A DNA stretch of 64,000 bases, from the NCBI RefSeq assembly GCF_035046485.1, contig NC_085138.1, positions 87,531,228 to 87,595,227 of the forward strand. Reading direction: 5' to 3'. Made by a program: the position numbers and the translations under genes. Under the pieces are notes generated by a model. The model was given only the letters and a program-made list of their open reading frames with translations, did no database searches and was not told the DNA's origin. Positions 35,433 to 46,535 of this stretch are shown piece by piece. How positions within the stretch are numbered: the stretch's first letter is position 1; each line of letters begins with the position of its first letter. This stretch comes from Aedes albopictus (Eukaryota > Arthropoda > Insecta > Diptera > Culicidae).

Positions 35433-35560
35433 CATCTCAATTCGTCAAGCTGAGTTGATTGGTATATGTGACCCGACCCTCCGGGCCTTCTACCAAAAAG
35501 TCATTTTTGGAGTGAACATATAGCCTTTCCAGTACACTTAATGTACGATAAAGGCAAAAA
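35337..35560 (+). repeat. AC tract and composite element copy 3, 3' end
   Basis: About 95 bp of AC, then CATCATCTCAATTCGTC, GGAGTGAACATATAGCC and TGTACGATAAAGGCAAAAAA, matching 27228-27360 and 4095-4220. Confidence 0.85.
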
Positions 35561-35749
35561 ATCATATTCATATTCACCGAGCTCGGACTGAAGATCAAAA
35601 CAGAACTTCAGCCTACAGTTGATTACACTACGAGGCGTCACTCTCATAATTTTGCTTTCTCTGTGTCATGTTGGAGGGAGACTGCACTCGTTTATTTGTG
35701 TGCGTTTTCGCACTGATTGAACAGCATTGGGCTGATTTTTTTAGGCACT

Positions 35750-36060
35750 GCGTGAATTTTTTCCATGGCTTGTTCCTCCAGTGATTCCTTCAACAATTCA
35801 CCCAGACATTTCTTCGGGGATTTGTCTTGGGATATCTTTAGAGGTTCCTTCCAAGGTATTTCTGCAGGTATTCCTTCAGAGATTTCTACAAGGATTTCTC
35901 CATATATTCCTTTCCGAATTCCGCTACAATAATTCCATCTGAAATGTTTTGAAGTATTTTTGCAGGAATGTCTCGAAAAAATTCTTCCAGAAAATTTTAC
36001 TAGAGATAATTTAAAAATAACCCAGGAATTGCTCAATCCCTCATGGGGTTTCTTCACAAA
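35750..36060. repeat. Degenerate TTCC/GGAA short repeat
   Basis: Steps such as GGTTCCTTCCAAGG and AGGTATTCCTTCAGAG recur every 20-30 bp; same class as 13600-13770. Confidence 0.55.
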
Positions 36061-36107
36061 TTCATTCAAGAATTCCTCCAGGGACATACTGGAAAAACTT
36101 TTGATTA

Positions 36108-36480
36108 GAAGGCACGAAATGTTGCTAATTGGCAAATTGAGAGATGAAATTTGTGAAAAAAATCGCGTTCTGGTGGGATTCGAACCCACGACTCCGTATT
36201 CGCTAGACCGGCGCTTTAACTAGCCACAGAACAGGTAATAGTTCTGCGGAATAGAAAGCCAAACTGACTCCGAAGCCGCACCGTGAACACTCCTATTTCA
36301 CAAACTCATCTCTCTTTTCGGCTTAGATGCCAATCCACAACACACTCCTGTTTGTGCCCACTAACTACAAGTGCGAGCGAATTATTTATATGAAGCCGAG
36401 ACTTACTCTCGCACTCCGCATACCTAGCCACCAGCTCTCGACGCATACTAATTAGACACCAGCAAAACAAACACCAGGGG
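36108..36480 (-). mobile_element. tRNA-like-containing dispersed repeat, second copy
   Basis: Minus-strand homologue of 16365-16770, including ATTGGCATCTAAGCCGAAA, CTTCGGAGTCAGTTTGG and a core with GTTCTG/CAGAAC pairing and B box GGGTTCGAATCCC. Confidence 0.65.
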
Positions 36481-36489
36481 GTTCCTCTT

Positions 36490-36730
36490 AAAACTCCTTC
36501 AAGGATTTCTTCAGGAATCCTCCAGGAATCCTTCAGAAAATCCTCCAGGGATTCCTTCAGAAAGTCCCTCATAAATTTCTCCCGGAATTTATCCAGGTTT
36601 CCGACAGGAATTTGTCCAGAACTTCTTCCAGGCGTTTCTCCTGAGGTTGCTCCAGAAATGGCTTCTAAGAATTCCCCAGGCATAATTCCAAGAGTTTCTC
36701 TAGAAATTTCTCTAAGGTTTCTGCAAGTAA
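36490..36730. repeat. Degenerate TTCC/GGAA short repeat
   Basis: Repeated TCCTCCAGGAATCCTTCAG-like steps of 24-27 bp, continuing the class at 35750. The long minus-strand open frame across it is not credited as a gene. Confidence 0.55.
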
Positions 36731-36987
36731 GCACCCAGCAGGACATTGCAGCAGAGGTAGACTCAGAGGCTCATTGCGGCGCAGCCTCAACAAGGAAATA
36801 AAGGAAGTCGCTTGATGATGGTGAATTCATTTTTGTATTTGATTAAGTAAATATAATTCATTTTATTTTTATTACCAACACAGCCATCAACAATTGCTAA
36901 TTACGATTTCTTAACCTGTTTTGAAAGCTATTATAAATCTGAATAGCCTTTGTCATATTGTTTTCCTTCACCAAATAGGTGCAACAG

Positions 36988-38133
36988 TCAAGTTCCCAGA
37001 TTAAAGTGTTTCAGCCATAATTCCAGACAAAACACCATAAGACTCGCAAGTAAGCCAATCGTTAACACCATCAACACTGAAACTAAGTCATCGAATGACA
37101 GCACTCTAGATTCATCGCTTTCAATCCATTTGTAGATCTTCCTATCCTCAGCCAAAAAGAACTCCTTCATGATTCTTTGCCACACATTGAACAACCCCGA
37201 CTCAAAAAATACTTTCTGCGTATAGTACAACATTTCAAAGAATGGACATTTTACACCAATCCAATAGGTGAAAATAGTGCTTGATATCGGTTCGTTGATT
37301 ACTACAAATCTGGGTCGATGCAATTTGAAGTCATAGTTTCGGCTTAGCGATACCAAAATAGAAGCTTCGAAGTTTGTGCTTAAGTGAGCGTGACCTTCAT
37401 CCAGATTAACAATGTCCGGACCGATGGGTCTGTGAACCATCAGTGACCCCAGCAAGCTGTCATTGGCTAATCTTTTGTTGATATCGAGATCTGCCGTAAT
37501 TCTGAGACCCGACGTTGTCAGTTCATTCAGGGTTTTGATGTTTCCGATGGAGGGTTTATTGGCCATGAATGCAATAATTTTAGTTCCATAAGCGTTGAAT
37601 ATCACGAAGAAAAACACAATCATTGGAAATAACAAAACTTTTTCTCTGGCTTTGGCGTGATGTAAACTTTGTCGTTCAAAGCCGCAAACTACCAGCAATA
37701 TTGGATCATTCGTGAACAGAGCAGGAAAGATCAAATTAATCATTGCAATCAGCATTAGCAACAGCCATAGCACAGCCCATGTTTCCTACGCGAAAGGTTT
37801 TGAGAACATTTCAACTGCATTGAATGGTCTACCTTGTGGTACAAGTATAACGCGAGAAATGGGAATGACACCAAAAATCGTCCTATAGTATGCAGATGCG
37901 GATTGTGTTGATTCTCGCGGTTCCAATGATATGTCGATGTGGCTTTCCATGTAAAACTTTTCCAGACATTCAAGTGTTGACATCGCAGTGGTACAAACTT
38001 CGGGATAGTAGATCAAACCAGTGTTCAGGAAGTCGGCCGTACGATAGAGCCATACCAGAGTTGGATACCACGGTTCGACGAGGTAGGTGTACCGAATGGG
38101 TCGTCCATGTAAGTTGCGAATATTGCTCCGTAT
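36988..38133 (-). pseudogene. Divergent ionotropic receptor IR-D, 5'-truncated with a nonsense codon
   Basis: Homology starts abruptly at IRSNIRNLHGRPIRYTY (38133), the equivalent of residue about 190 in IR-C; signal peptide and N-terminal blocks are missing. The frame then runs through IDISLEP, RVILVPQGRPFNAVEMF and SKPFA, meets TAG at 37786-37788 where paralogues have the conserved Trp of K-P-F-x-W-E-T-W (a one-base change from TGG), and continues open through TM1, CGFERQSLHH, the gate FNAYGTKIIAFM, the second lobe, FYNVW-type blocks and TM3 to the stop at 36988. Nearest relative in the window appears to be IR-F. Its broken 5' end is about 200 bp from the 3' end of IR-E, suggesting a deletion within a tandem pair. 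Confidence 0.9.
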
Positions 38134-38330
38134 CTTCTGTAGTTTGCTAAGATGACTGGTAACGGATTAATCTAGTGAGTAACGCAGTATTCACAAATAT
38201 GAGTGGAATGAGGCGAATATTCGGACCCTTGCTAATGACTTACCACCATCTTTATCATTGAAAAACTTTAATCAACTGTAAACCATTAATGAATAAAAAG
38301 GATTCTTTATATAAAATAACTGATTTGAAG

Positions 38331-40070
38331 CTACCTTTTGTTTAAAAAAATAATTTCCGATGTTTGGAGGCGGATGTGCTGGTTGAAAAAGTTTAGCAAA
38401 ATCTCAAGAAAAAATGCCAATGAGCTAACTATTAACCCAATCAATAAAAGCAACCACGTTGAAACAAGATCATCAGAAGTCAGCATTCCAGAATCATCGG
38501 ATTTCGTCCTTCTGTATTTTTTTCTATCTTTGGCCAAACCATAATTATGCAGCTCATCCAGCCAATGATTTGTCAGACCTGACTCGAAAAAAACCTTCTG
38601 CGTGTAGCAGAGCATTTCTCTGAATGGACTTCTTAATCCGAGCCAGTAGACTGTCAAGACGGTTGATATCCGTTCATTGAGTTTCGCATAAATTGAACGA
38701 TGTAGCTTATAGTCATAGTATTCAATCAGCGATATGAAAAAGGAAGCATCCTGTTCGATCTTCACATATGCATGCTCTCCATCCATCATTGAAGGTGAGT
38801 CTATGGGTTCATGAACCATTTTCGAACCCAGCAATCTGTCATTTTTCAATGATTTATCCATATCAAGATCTGCTTTAATTTTCAAACCAGATTCGGCCAG
38901 CTCATCCAGAGTTTTGATGTCCCCTATGGAGGGTTTGTCCGTCATGAATGCAATCAATTTCGTTCCATACGCGTTGAACATCAGAAAAAAGAAAACGATC
39001 ATTGGAAGTAACGAAACTTTTTCTTTTGTACTAGCATGATGTAGATTGTATCTCTCAAAACCGCAAACTATCAATAGAATGGGATCATTTTTGAATAGCG
39101 CCGGAAACGCTAAATTTATTGATGCAATTAGTACTAGAGTCAACCAAAGCACAACCCATGTTTGCCACGAAAAAGGTTTCGTGAATATTTCAATGGCATT
39201 GAATGGTCTTCCGCGTGGTACTAAAATAACGCGAGATGTTGGAACGACGTCAAAAATAGCTCTGTAGGATATATCTGGCGATTCTGATGACTGTCTTTGA
39301 TCCAATATTATATCAATTCCAAGATACGTTTCTATTTGACGTAAACAATCATTTCCCCAAGTCTCTCTGGAGCAAGCTTTTTTGTAGTAGCTTATACTAG
39401 TGTTCAGAAAGATGAACGTTTCATGTATCCATGCTTCTGCTGGATACCACGGATCTAAAACGTGAGTATATCCAATGGGTCGTCCGTGCGCGTTCCGGAT
39501 GTTACTACGAATCAGGTCTCTTGGATGTGGGAAGTAGTACATTATTTGTTATTTCCTTCCAAAAAGTCCCATTTGGATAATCAATTTCACTTTCGTTCCC
39601 ACGAAGGTAAGCTTGTCAAACTGCATAAATGCTAATATAGTTTTGATACCTCTGTATACTTCGTGAATTTCAATATTTAGTAGGACCATCAGGGGAGAGT
39701 TGCAGCTCAATTTTGATAAGAAAGTATGCACAACACTCCGCTCGGTAAGGCTTAGAGCACGATCTCCCACAAATATAACGGTCAAGTCAGGTTGGATCGG
39801 AAGCGATAGAATATCGATACGAAAGCTTTCATCGAACACGTATTTAGCTACATTGTGCAACAGAGACGAAGAGAGCAGTTTTCCAAACAATCCGTTATCG
39901 GTTCCAGCTGACGCGTCGTAGAATACACACTTGAACCATCCGGGTTTCCGTTGATCGTAGTGCTATATTACTGAAATGGTGTATTGCAGCAGTTCTTTTG
40001 ATAATGAAGCTGCCGCTACGAAGTGGACAAAACATGAGAAAAGCATTGCAAACTTTGTAATACCGTTCAT
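38331..40070 (-). pseudogene. Divergent ionotropic receptor IR-E, full length with two in-frame stops
   Basis: From the ATG at 40070 there are 580 codons in one frame. It has a signal peptide (FAMLFSCFVHFVAA), YTISVI, VFYDASAGTDNG, VFVGDRAL, both lobes, TM1 (WQTWVVLWLTLVLIA), LLIVCGFERYNLHH, gate FNAYGTKLIAFM and TM3 (TWLLLLIGLIVSSLAFF). Codon 36 is TAG (39963-39965) where others have Gln or His before HY, and codon 174 is TAA (39549-39551) in GLFGRK(stop)Q. There is no frameshift and no loss of a membrane segment. It may be a young pseudogene, an allele that varies in the population, or a read-through gene as reported for Drosophila sechellia Ir75a. Confidence 0.9.
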
Positions 40071-40146
40071 TTCTAGCATGTAACGACAACTGAAATTCTA
40101 GTGCAACAAAACGTTCGAAGAGATACCAACTAAACAAATCATTGGG

Positions 40147-40169
40147 CCAATAGGGAATTAGAGGTTGTT
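40147..40169 (-). promoter_or_regulatory. Shared IR upstream element (IR-E)
   Basis: Gene orientation AACAACCTCTAATTCCCTAT then TGG, 77-99 bp before the ATG, agreeing in position with IR-B and IR-C. Confidence 0.6.
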
Positions 40170-40609
40170 ATTGGAAACCTTCCGCCTTATCATTCCCAGT
40201 AATATCTTTTACATTGTAAGAACCATACGTTTTGTTGCTGCAATTCTCAACTATTTGAGCTGCTTTTCAAAAAGTTTAATATAGTAACCTTTTTCTCTTC
40301 TTCCTTTTTTGTTTTCTTCCTGATATCTCAACTGGTATGCAGTGGTGTCTTCGAGGTTACTTCAAGTTACTCAAAAGGAAACCAGCTCTTCAGCCTAAAA
40401 TAAGAACTTCCGGTGTAAGATTATGTTTGCTTTGAAAAAAGATGTCTTGTCCTCCTCGTTTCATTAAACATTTCACTCAAATTTTTAGAATTATACGCGT
40501 CCGCATACTTAAACTTTAAAATTGTAGTTATAAATAAATGTGTTGACGTAAAGTCGCAGGAAAAACCATAGTTTCTGTATAGAAAAATCCTCAACATTAC
40601 ATTAAGAAA

Positions 40610-40820
40610 ATGATTTCGCTATTTTTAGTCGAATTTCAGAGAATTCTTCAAAAATGTATACCAAGTTTCCTTGGGAAGTATGACCAATAATTTCTCAAGA
40701 GAATCCCATAGGGATTTCTTCTTCTCGAAAAACCCTTTTGAAAAATCTTCCATGGATTTCTTTCCTGAAATTGCTCCATGGATACCATTAGAATGCCTTT
40801 CACATATTTTTCCAGATTTT
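40610..40820. repeat. Degenerate TTCC/GGAA short repeat
   Basis: Another patch of the class at 13600 and 35750, with steps like GGATTTCTTTCCTGAAATTG. Confidence 0.5.
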
Positions 40821-40844
40821 CTTGTGAAGTTATTGTAGATAGGA

Positions 40845-41128
40845 TAATTGATCCGATCATGGAGGAGTTAAGCACTGGGTTCATGTTTAAACCACAATTG
40901 TATCGCCCCAAGCGAACTTGTTACATGGATTGTATTGATAATAATAAAATCTATCCTTTATCCACGAGAAAATAACAAAATATTGCCACTTTGAGGTTGT
41001 TATGAGCATTTTGTTCGTTTTTATCGGAAAGAACATTGTGTTCTTAATGTTGCGGTATTTGTTCCTATTGTTGCGATATCCCATTGAAATCATATGGGAT
41101 ACCGCAACAATAGGAACACAGCAAAACG
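40845..41128 (+). mobile_element. Short copy of the GGGTAA-ended element family
   Basis: TGATCCGATCATGGAGGAGT, ACAATTGTATCGCCCCAAGC and the inverted pair TTCCTATTGTTGCG / CGCAACAATAGGAA match the left end of the element at 54992. The right part is lost or rearranged. Confidence 0.65.
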
Positions 41129-41460
41129 TTTTCCACCAATAAAGCATGAGCATGAACATGAGCATAGATGACCGTACTATTCGTAGTTGCTACTCCGTGA
41201 TTGACCAGAACAATCGAAGTTGCACAAGGAACCAACAGACGGAGCTTGGGAGTAGCTTACCGTCCTCAATGTGCATCTTCGAGAATTCCAAACTTTATTA
41301 GGTCAATAACGGCGCCGGCCACGTCCTTACGGTCATCGAGGAAGGAAAGGAATGTTATTATGACGTGCGTTGCTTACTAAAGACCGAGATCACCTCTGCG
41401 TCTCCACGTCTGTCATGGGAAGGACTTTTTGTTAGTGGGGAGGGGAAAGGGCGCATGATA
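41129..41460 (-). mobile_element. Probable non-LTR 3' UTR fragment
   Basis: A (CATGAG)n-like run at 41148-41165 would be a minus-strand 3' tail. The segment GCCACGTCCTTACGGTC...GAGGAAGGAAAGG resembles 60990-61030, which lies in a LINE 3' region. Confidence 0.4.
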
Positions 41461-41828
41461 TGAGTTCACTTTGGTAAGTGGAGTGATTCATGCAACCCTA
41501 TTAATATCAAACCACTTATTTTCATTTGGACTAAAACAAAACACATGCCGACATCGAAGATGACGAACCATTCAGATAGTTTTCGAAGTGCGAAAATTAA
41601 CGAAAGAGAAAATAAAGTGATTTGAACCAACGTGGCTTTGGAACTTGGGCCGACACTTGACGTGACGAACATTTCAATGTCTGTTGACTAAAATCGCAAA
41701 AAATGTTGTTTGTTGCATTTATCGTATCATAAATCGCCCCGTACGAAGATGAGCAGTCAAATAGACGACGACGACGACGACCGAATGAAAACGCGGCCTG
41801 TACACTTTGCCTCCAAAAACTCACTCTC

Positions 41829-42255
41829 GTCGGAGCCCGCAGAGAAACGAGAAAAAATCGCAAAAATCTAGCAAAGCCAGCGCGCGATGCTTTGCTGCTA
41901 CCGAACTACCGCACACTACTGATTGCTTGGCGTCCCGTCGTCGGAGCCCGCAGAGAAAAGAGAAAAAATCGCAAAAATCTAGCAAAGCCAGCGCGCGATG
42001 CTTTGCTGCTGCCGAACTACCGCACACTACTGACTGCTTGGCGTCCCGTCGTCGAAGCCCCGCAGAGAAAAGAGAAAAAATCGCAAAAATCTAGCAAAGC
42101 CAGCGCGCGATGCTTTGCTGCTACCGAACTACCGCACACTACTGATTGCTTGGCGTCCCGTCGTCGGAGCCCCGCAGAGAAAAGAGAAAAAATCGCAAAA
42201 ATCTAGCAAAGCCAGCGCGCGAGGCTTTGCTGCTGCCGAACTACCGCACACTACT
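41829..42255. repeat. 111-bp minisatellite, four units
   Basis: Unit anchors CGGAGCCCGCAGAG at 41831, 41942, 42053 and 42165. Units are nearly identical (GCAAAAATCTAGCAAAGCCA, CTGCCGAACTACCGCACAC). Because 111 is a multiple of three, several frames stay open. It is bordered on the right by CAGCAAAACGTTTTCCACCA, which also occurs at 41125. Confidence 0.9.
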
Positions 42256-42469
42256 CACAGCAAAACGTTTTCCACCAATAAAAGTGCATTAACTGAATGA
42301 AAAATACATAGGATCCTACTATAGTCGACCTACTATTCATATGTAGTTTAGTAGGTCCTGTATAAAAATATAACATTAAGAGATTTAAAACGTTGAAAAC
42401 ACTTGACACTTTTTTGATCAAAATATGATAAATTTCCAAATTGCACTCTAAACATATACAGATTTTTCA

Positions 42470-43130
42470 TATTTTTTAAAGTGAATATAAAACCTCAAAC
42501 GAAACTGAATATGAAAGCCTTAGGTATAAGCTGTATCACAAAAAAAAGTTTCATCGAGTACATATTGAGGTATAATGTTTTAAAAATGTGTCCAAAAATC
42601 TTAGTTTTACTAAAAGTTCTATAACTTTTACAAAACTTATTCGATCTTGATCAAAATTTGACCAACGGAACTTTGATATATGGTTCATTATTGATCAAAA
42701 TTTCAGCGTTAAAAAAGTTATGATCATTTGAATGAAAAATTATTTTGACTAAAAAATTGCTGTACGGATAATTGTTTGATACACTGTGCGTTCCGGACGA
42801 TGCGTGAGCCCCACAAACGTGATAGCATCCTCGGGAGTAGCCGCAGCCGCATCCATCTAGCGCGGCAGGTCGGTAGCCAAAATCTCTGAGCACGTGAAAC
42901 TCTCTGTGGTCATCTCCCCCTCCAGCACGCTTCGGTGATACCACCGGCTCTGCGTTCACGGTCGTTGACGGTGCGTCCCAGACCAATGTTGACGCGCAAA
43001 CGCAAGCTACAGGCGACGGCGAAGGAATTTGTCGCGTTCGGTGCATCTCGTTGTGCGACACCCTTCGATACACCAGCCAGCCGTTTCGCAACACCCACGA
43101 TCAGCACAGAATTTGTAGCAAACCGTAAGT
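42470..43130 (+). other. Possible isolated coding exon near the right of this stretch, otherwise unassigned
   Basis: The 42780-43125 segment is GC-richer than its surroundings. A plus-strand frame (MLTRKRKLQATAKEFVAFG..., from 42986) is open up to AACCGTAAGT, a good splice-donor match at about 43127. No homologue is recognised and competing frames are open on the minus strand, so this is only a candidate. Confidence 0.2.
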
Positions 43131-43631
43131 TAATTAGATAAACTTTGAGCTCATAGATAAGGACCTTTCCTCAGCAAATTTCCCCCGAATTATACGAATA
43201 GATGAAGGCCTTAAATAGAATATCGCTTGTTCCTCAAATTGATTGATTTCGATCGCTTTTATCGTTTTAATTTTTCTATTCAGAGATCCTTTTTCTAATT
43301 CCTAATTCGTTGGTGTTACAGTTTCTGGTCGTCAGAGTACAAAGTATTTGAGCCACTAGTAAACTCGCCCTAGAACAGAGCCTCATAGCCGGACCTGTAA
43401 GAAGCGTCAGCAGTCTCCCTAACCCGGGAGTGGCGCTTAAGGTGCTGTACGTTGTGTGCACAATACAACCGTTACAAAACTAAATTGCATTGTTCCGAGC
43501 CATCTCCAGGGGTGACGAAGTATAAAACAAATCTGTCAAAGCAGAATTGCAGCATGCTGGTCAAAGCATAGACTGGTCCCTGCCGACTCAGCTATCACAT
43601 GGCGAATATTCAGCAAGCTGATTCGTTCGTA

Positions 43632-44790
43632 CACTCCCGATTAAAAGTTTGGGGTCACCCCCTCAAAAACATGTCATTTTGTTAGGCCCATATCTTCGCC
43701 AATTTGCGTCCGATTGCAAAACCCTAGGTCTGATTCAAAAGATAATAAGTCAAAAAAACTTCGAACATGATTTGAAAGAAACTTTTTCAAAAGAAAATTG
43801 TATGTAAACTTAACCCAAAGTTGCCAAATTTTCTAAAAAATGAATATAAACTTACGGCAGTGTCGCTGGAAATTGGGTCGACCAAATTTTAAGACGAGAG
43901 CGGTAATATAACCCATTTTCTATTAGCTTTCAATTGATTTTTATAGAACTTGGCTAAACAATATAGAAAAAAAGTTATTAAGTAAATTAATCCTTGATGT
44001 CATCGACCAAAAGTTTGGGGTCACTATCGTAAAACATGGAAAAGTGATTTGTTGATATCTTTATCATCTTTCATTCAATTTTTATTCTTCTTGACTTATT
44101 GGAAACATAATGAACAATACTTACTGCATAGACATTGAACCACACAAATTAACTTAAAGTAACGTTGCCTCATTTTTTGAAATGCGGTGAAATGTGTTAA
44201 CTTTACATATCATTTTTATATACAAAAATCGTTAAATACGTTAAGTTAAAGACATCAAACGTAAATTTAGTTAATTATCTTTGAAATGAGCCAAAAAGAA
44301 TTAAAATTGAACTATAGATGACGAAGATATCACCAAATCACCTTTTCACGTTTTACGTAAGTGACCCAAAACTTTTGGCTGATACATCATATTGAGGGGT
44401 GACCCCAAACTTTTGGTCGATGACATGAAGAGTTAATTTACTTAATAAATTTTATTCTAGATTTTTTAGCTAAGTTCTGTAAAAAGCTGTTAAAAGCTAA
44501 TAGAAAATGGGTCATATTACCGCTCTCATCTTAAAATTTGGTCGACCCAATTTCCAGCGACACTGCCGTAAGTTTATAATCATTTTTTAGAAAATTTGGC
44601 AACTTTGGGTTAAGTTTACGTACAATTTTCTTTTGAAAAAGTTTCTTTCCAATCATGTTCAAAGTTTCTTTGACTCATTATTTTTTGAATGAAATCTAGG
44701 GTTTTGAAATCGGACGCAAATTGGCGAAGATATGGGCCTAAAAAATGACATGTTTTTGATCGGATGATCCCAAACTTTTGATCGGGAGTG
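43632..44790. mobile_element. TA-flanked 1.16-kb foldback MITE with an inner foldback
   Basis: Ends CACTCCCGATTAAAAGTTTG / CAAACTTTTGATCGGGAGTG flanked by TA (43630, 44791), with arms of several hundred bp (GGCAACTTTGGGTTAAGTTT and mirror). Inside, CATCGACCAAAAGTTTGGGG at about 43998 and its inverse at about 44400 repeat the end motif, so a second hairpin is nested. Tc1/mariner-type by duplication. Confidence 0.8.
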
Positions 44791-44832
44791 TATGTGATAG
44801 CAGTGAATCCGATTATGGAACTTCGTATCATT

Positions 44833-45270
44833 TTTTTTATTCTTCAGTCACTTAACCTAATTTACAGCTCTATTGTCCACTAGGGCACTGCGAGAGCGAT
44901 TTCAATTGGAAGCTGTACATACACTTTGTACAGCACCTAAATGTATTCTTTTTCTAATTGTACTACATCGAACTGGTTGCCATTGTGCTGCTTTCCCGTT
45001 CTACCCTATCATGGTAGAATGATGAGCACGAGGATGTTGATGTGTGGCTGTTGGTTGTTCCTGTTTCCAGTCCGATTGGGGGTCCATTATGGGTTGCCGA
45101 TCGCCGATGTCCAAGTATCCGGGTTCATTTGGGCCATCGGCTCATAAGAGGGTCACTGTCAGCTGCTCTAAAGGGGGAAGAGCAACTGACGAAAGTGTCG
45201 GGGCTGGGATCGATCCCATGACCATCTGCTTATGAAGCAAACGTGTAGCCACTACGCCACGGGCCCGGCT
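44833..45270 (-). mobile_element. tRNA-headed SINE (minus strand)
   Basis: The minus-strand head GGGCCCGTGGCGTAGTGGCT has a tRNA-like anticodon arm with CAT and B box GGGATCGATCCCAG. Its 3' A tail is the T run at 44833. An 11-bp duplication TTCGTATCATT flanks it (44822-44832, 45271-45281). The unusually long body (about 370 bp after the head) carries no ORF. Confidence 0.8.
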
Positions 45271-45289
45271 TTCGTATCATTCACAGATA

Positions 45290-46340
45290 GAAAAAAACAT
45301 GTAAATTTATGCCAACAATAATGCACATAAGGGGAATGCGATGGTTGGCGTAAAATTGTGCTCGAGCTGAATTTTACACGTCTGAAATTTTGTGTGAAAG
45401 TAGATTTACACGTCGTCGTTGAAATTTCAAATGTCGAAAATTGTTTTGTTTACTGTCGGTAAATTGAATGACAAAATGTAATCAAACTGCAGAACCAATG
45501 CTGAAATGAGCGATGCGATAGCGAACAAAACCACAACCTGAGGCAATCATATTTGTGTATGGGACTTGATGTTGAAAGAAACAGAACACTTTGTTACTTA
45601 AGGTTTTATTATTTTCCGTATCAGTTTAACATTGAAAACATAACCTAAAAAAGAGCTATGTGCGGAAGTAAAATAAGCTTTCATCATACACAAAAAATCC
45701 TCATTTTATCACTTTCCCGTCACTACATGAGGTGCATCCATTAGCACAAACTTTCGAACAAAACCATCCGTTGTTTTACTGCGTGAAATTCAGGGGAAGC
45801 TGCCCAGGTTTATTTCGCCACCGGATCTGAAGACCAAGCTTTTTTCCTGCAAAGATATCAATACAGTTTAATCGACTCTCCCGGGATACCAATTTCACAA
45901 AGACTAGAAAATCTATACTTACGCCAAGAAACAGAATCAGGGAAATTGTGCGCCGTATTTGCAGCAATAGTAATTTTATGAAGCACTTTTTAAATTGTAA
46001 ATAAGTAATTCTCCGCGTTCAACTTATGCGACCATGAATGCAAACACAAACTAAACTGAACATGGCTGCCGTGTCTCACCTCGGTTGGTTGCGGTAGCTA
46101 CGCATTGTGGTGGAAGACGTGTAAAATTAATATACATTTAGTGTAAAGTTAACAACGGATCGTAAAGCATCGAGAATGATAATGTAAATTTCAGAAATGT
46201 CATTAAAATGTGTACGATATTTGGCATTCTTCTTATGTGCATGTTAAAACGCATAAATTCACGCTAAAAATATGATTACACGATGTCTTTTTCAACGAAT
46301 ATTTGGAATACGCTTTAGTTAATTTTCATATTTTCTTTCT
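45290..46340. other. Unassigned ~1-kb element with one intron-like motif
   Basis: The ends are loosely inverted (AATGCACATAAGG near 45320; CTTATGTGCATG near 46233). On the minus strand, GGCGTAAGTATAG at about 45925 and TTTGCAGGAAAAAAG at about 45845 look like a donor and acceptor of a ~75-bp intron, but no convincing protein results. Confidence 0.3.
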
Positions 46341-46429
46341 GTGTTTGAAATGTAATTAATTGTGTAATGTGGATAGCAATCCACATAAGCAACGATGTTT
46401 TGCTCGTATCAACAAAAGTACTGAACAAA

Positions 46430-46535
46430 AGTAAAACATGTGACCTTGTTCTCGTCAGATTCAATCACTATCTTTAACGCAATGGCAGCTGGCCGAATTT
46501 GACGAGAACAAGGCCACGTGTTTTACTTTTCTTCA
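46430..46535. mobile_element. Short hairpin MITE
   Basis: AAGTAAAACATGTGACCTTG and TTCTCGTCAGATTC are mirrored by GAATTTGACGAGAACAAGG and CGTGTTTTACTTTT around a ~35-bp loop. Confidence 0.65.

Noticed and set aside
36306..36746. 146-codon minus-strand frame
   Set aside because: It lies over the TTCC/GGAA degenerate repeat and a tRNA-like repeat.
41829..42255. CRISPR-like array
   Set aside because: Whole 111-bp units repeat without unique spacers, in an animal genome; it is a minisatellite.
41807..42300. Repeat protein encoded by the 111-bp units
   Set aside because: Open in several frames at once with no start context or signal; openness follows from the period being divisible by three.
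45776..45967. Small spliced gene on the minus strand
   Set aside because: The intron-like motifs are good but exon 1 has no ATG in frame and the peptide is not recognisable.
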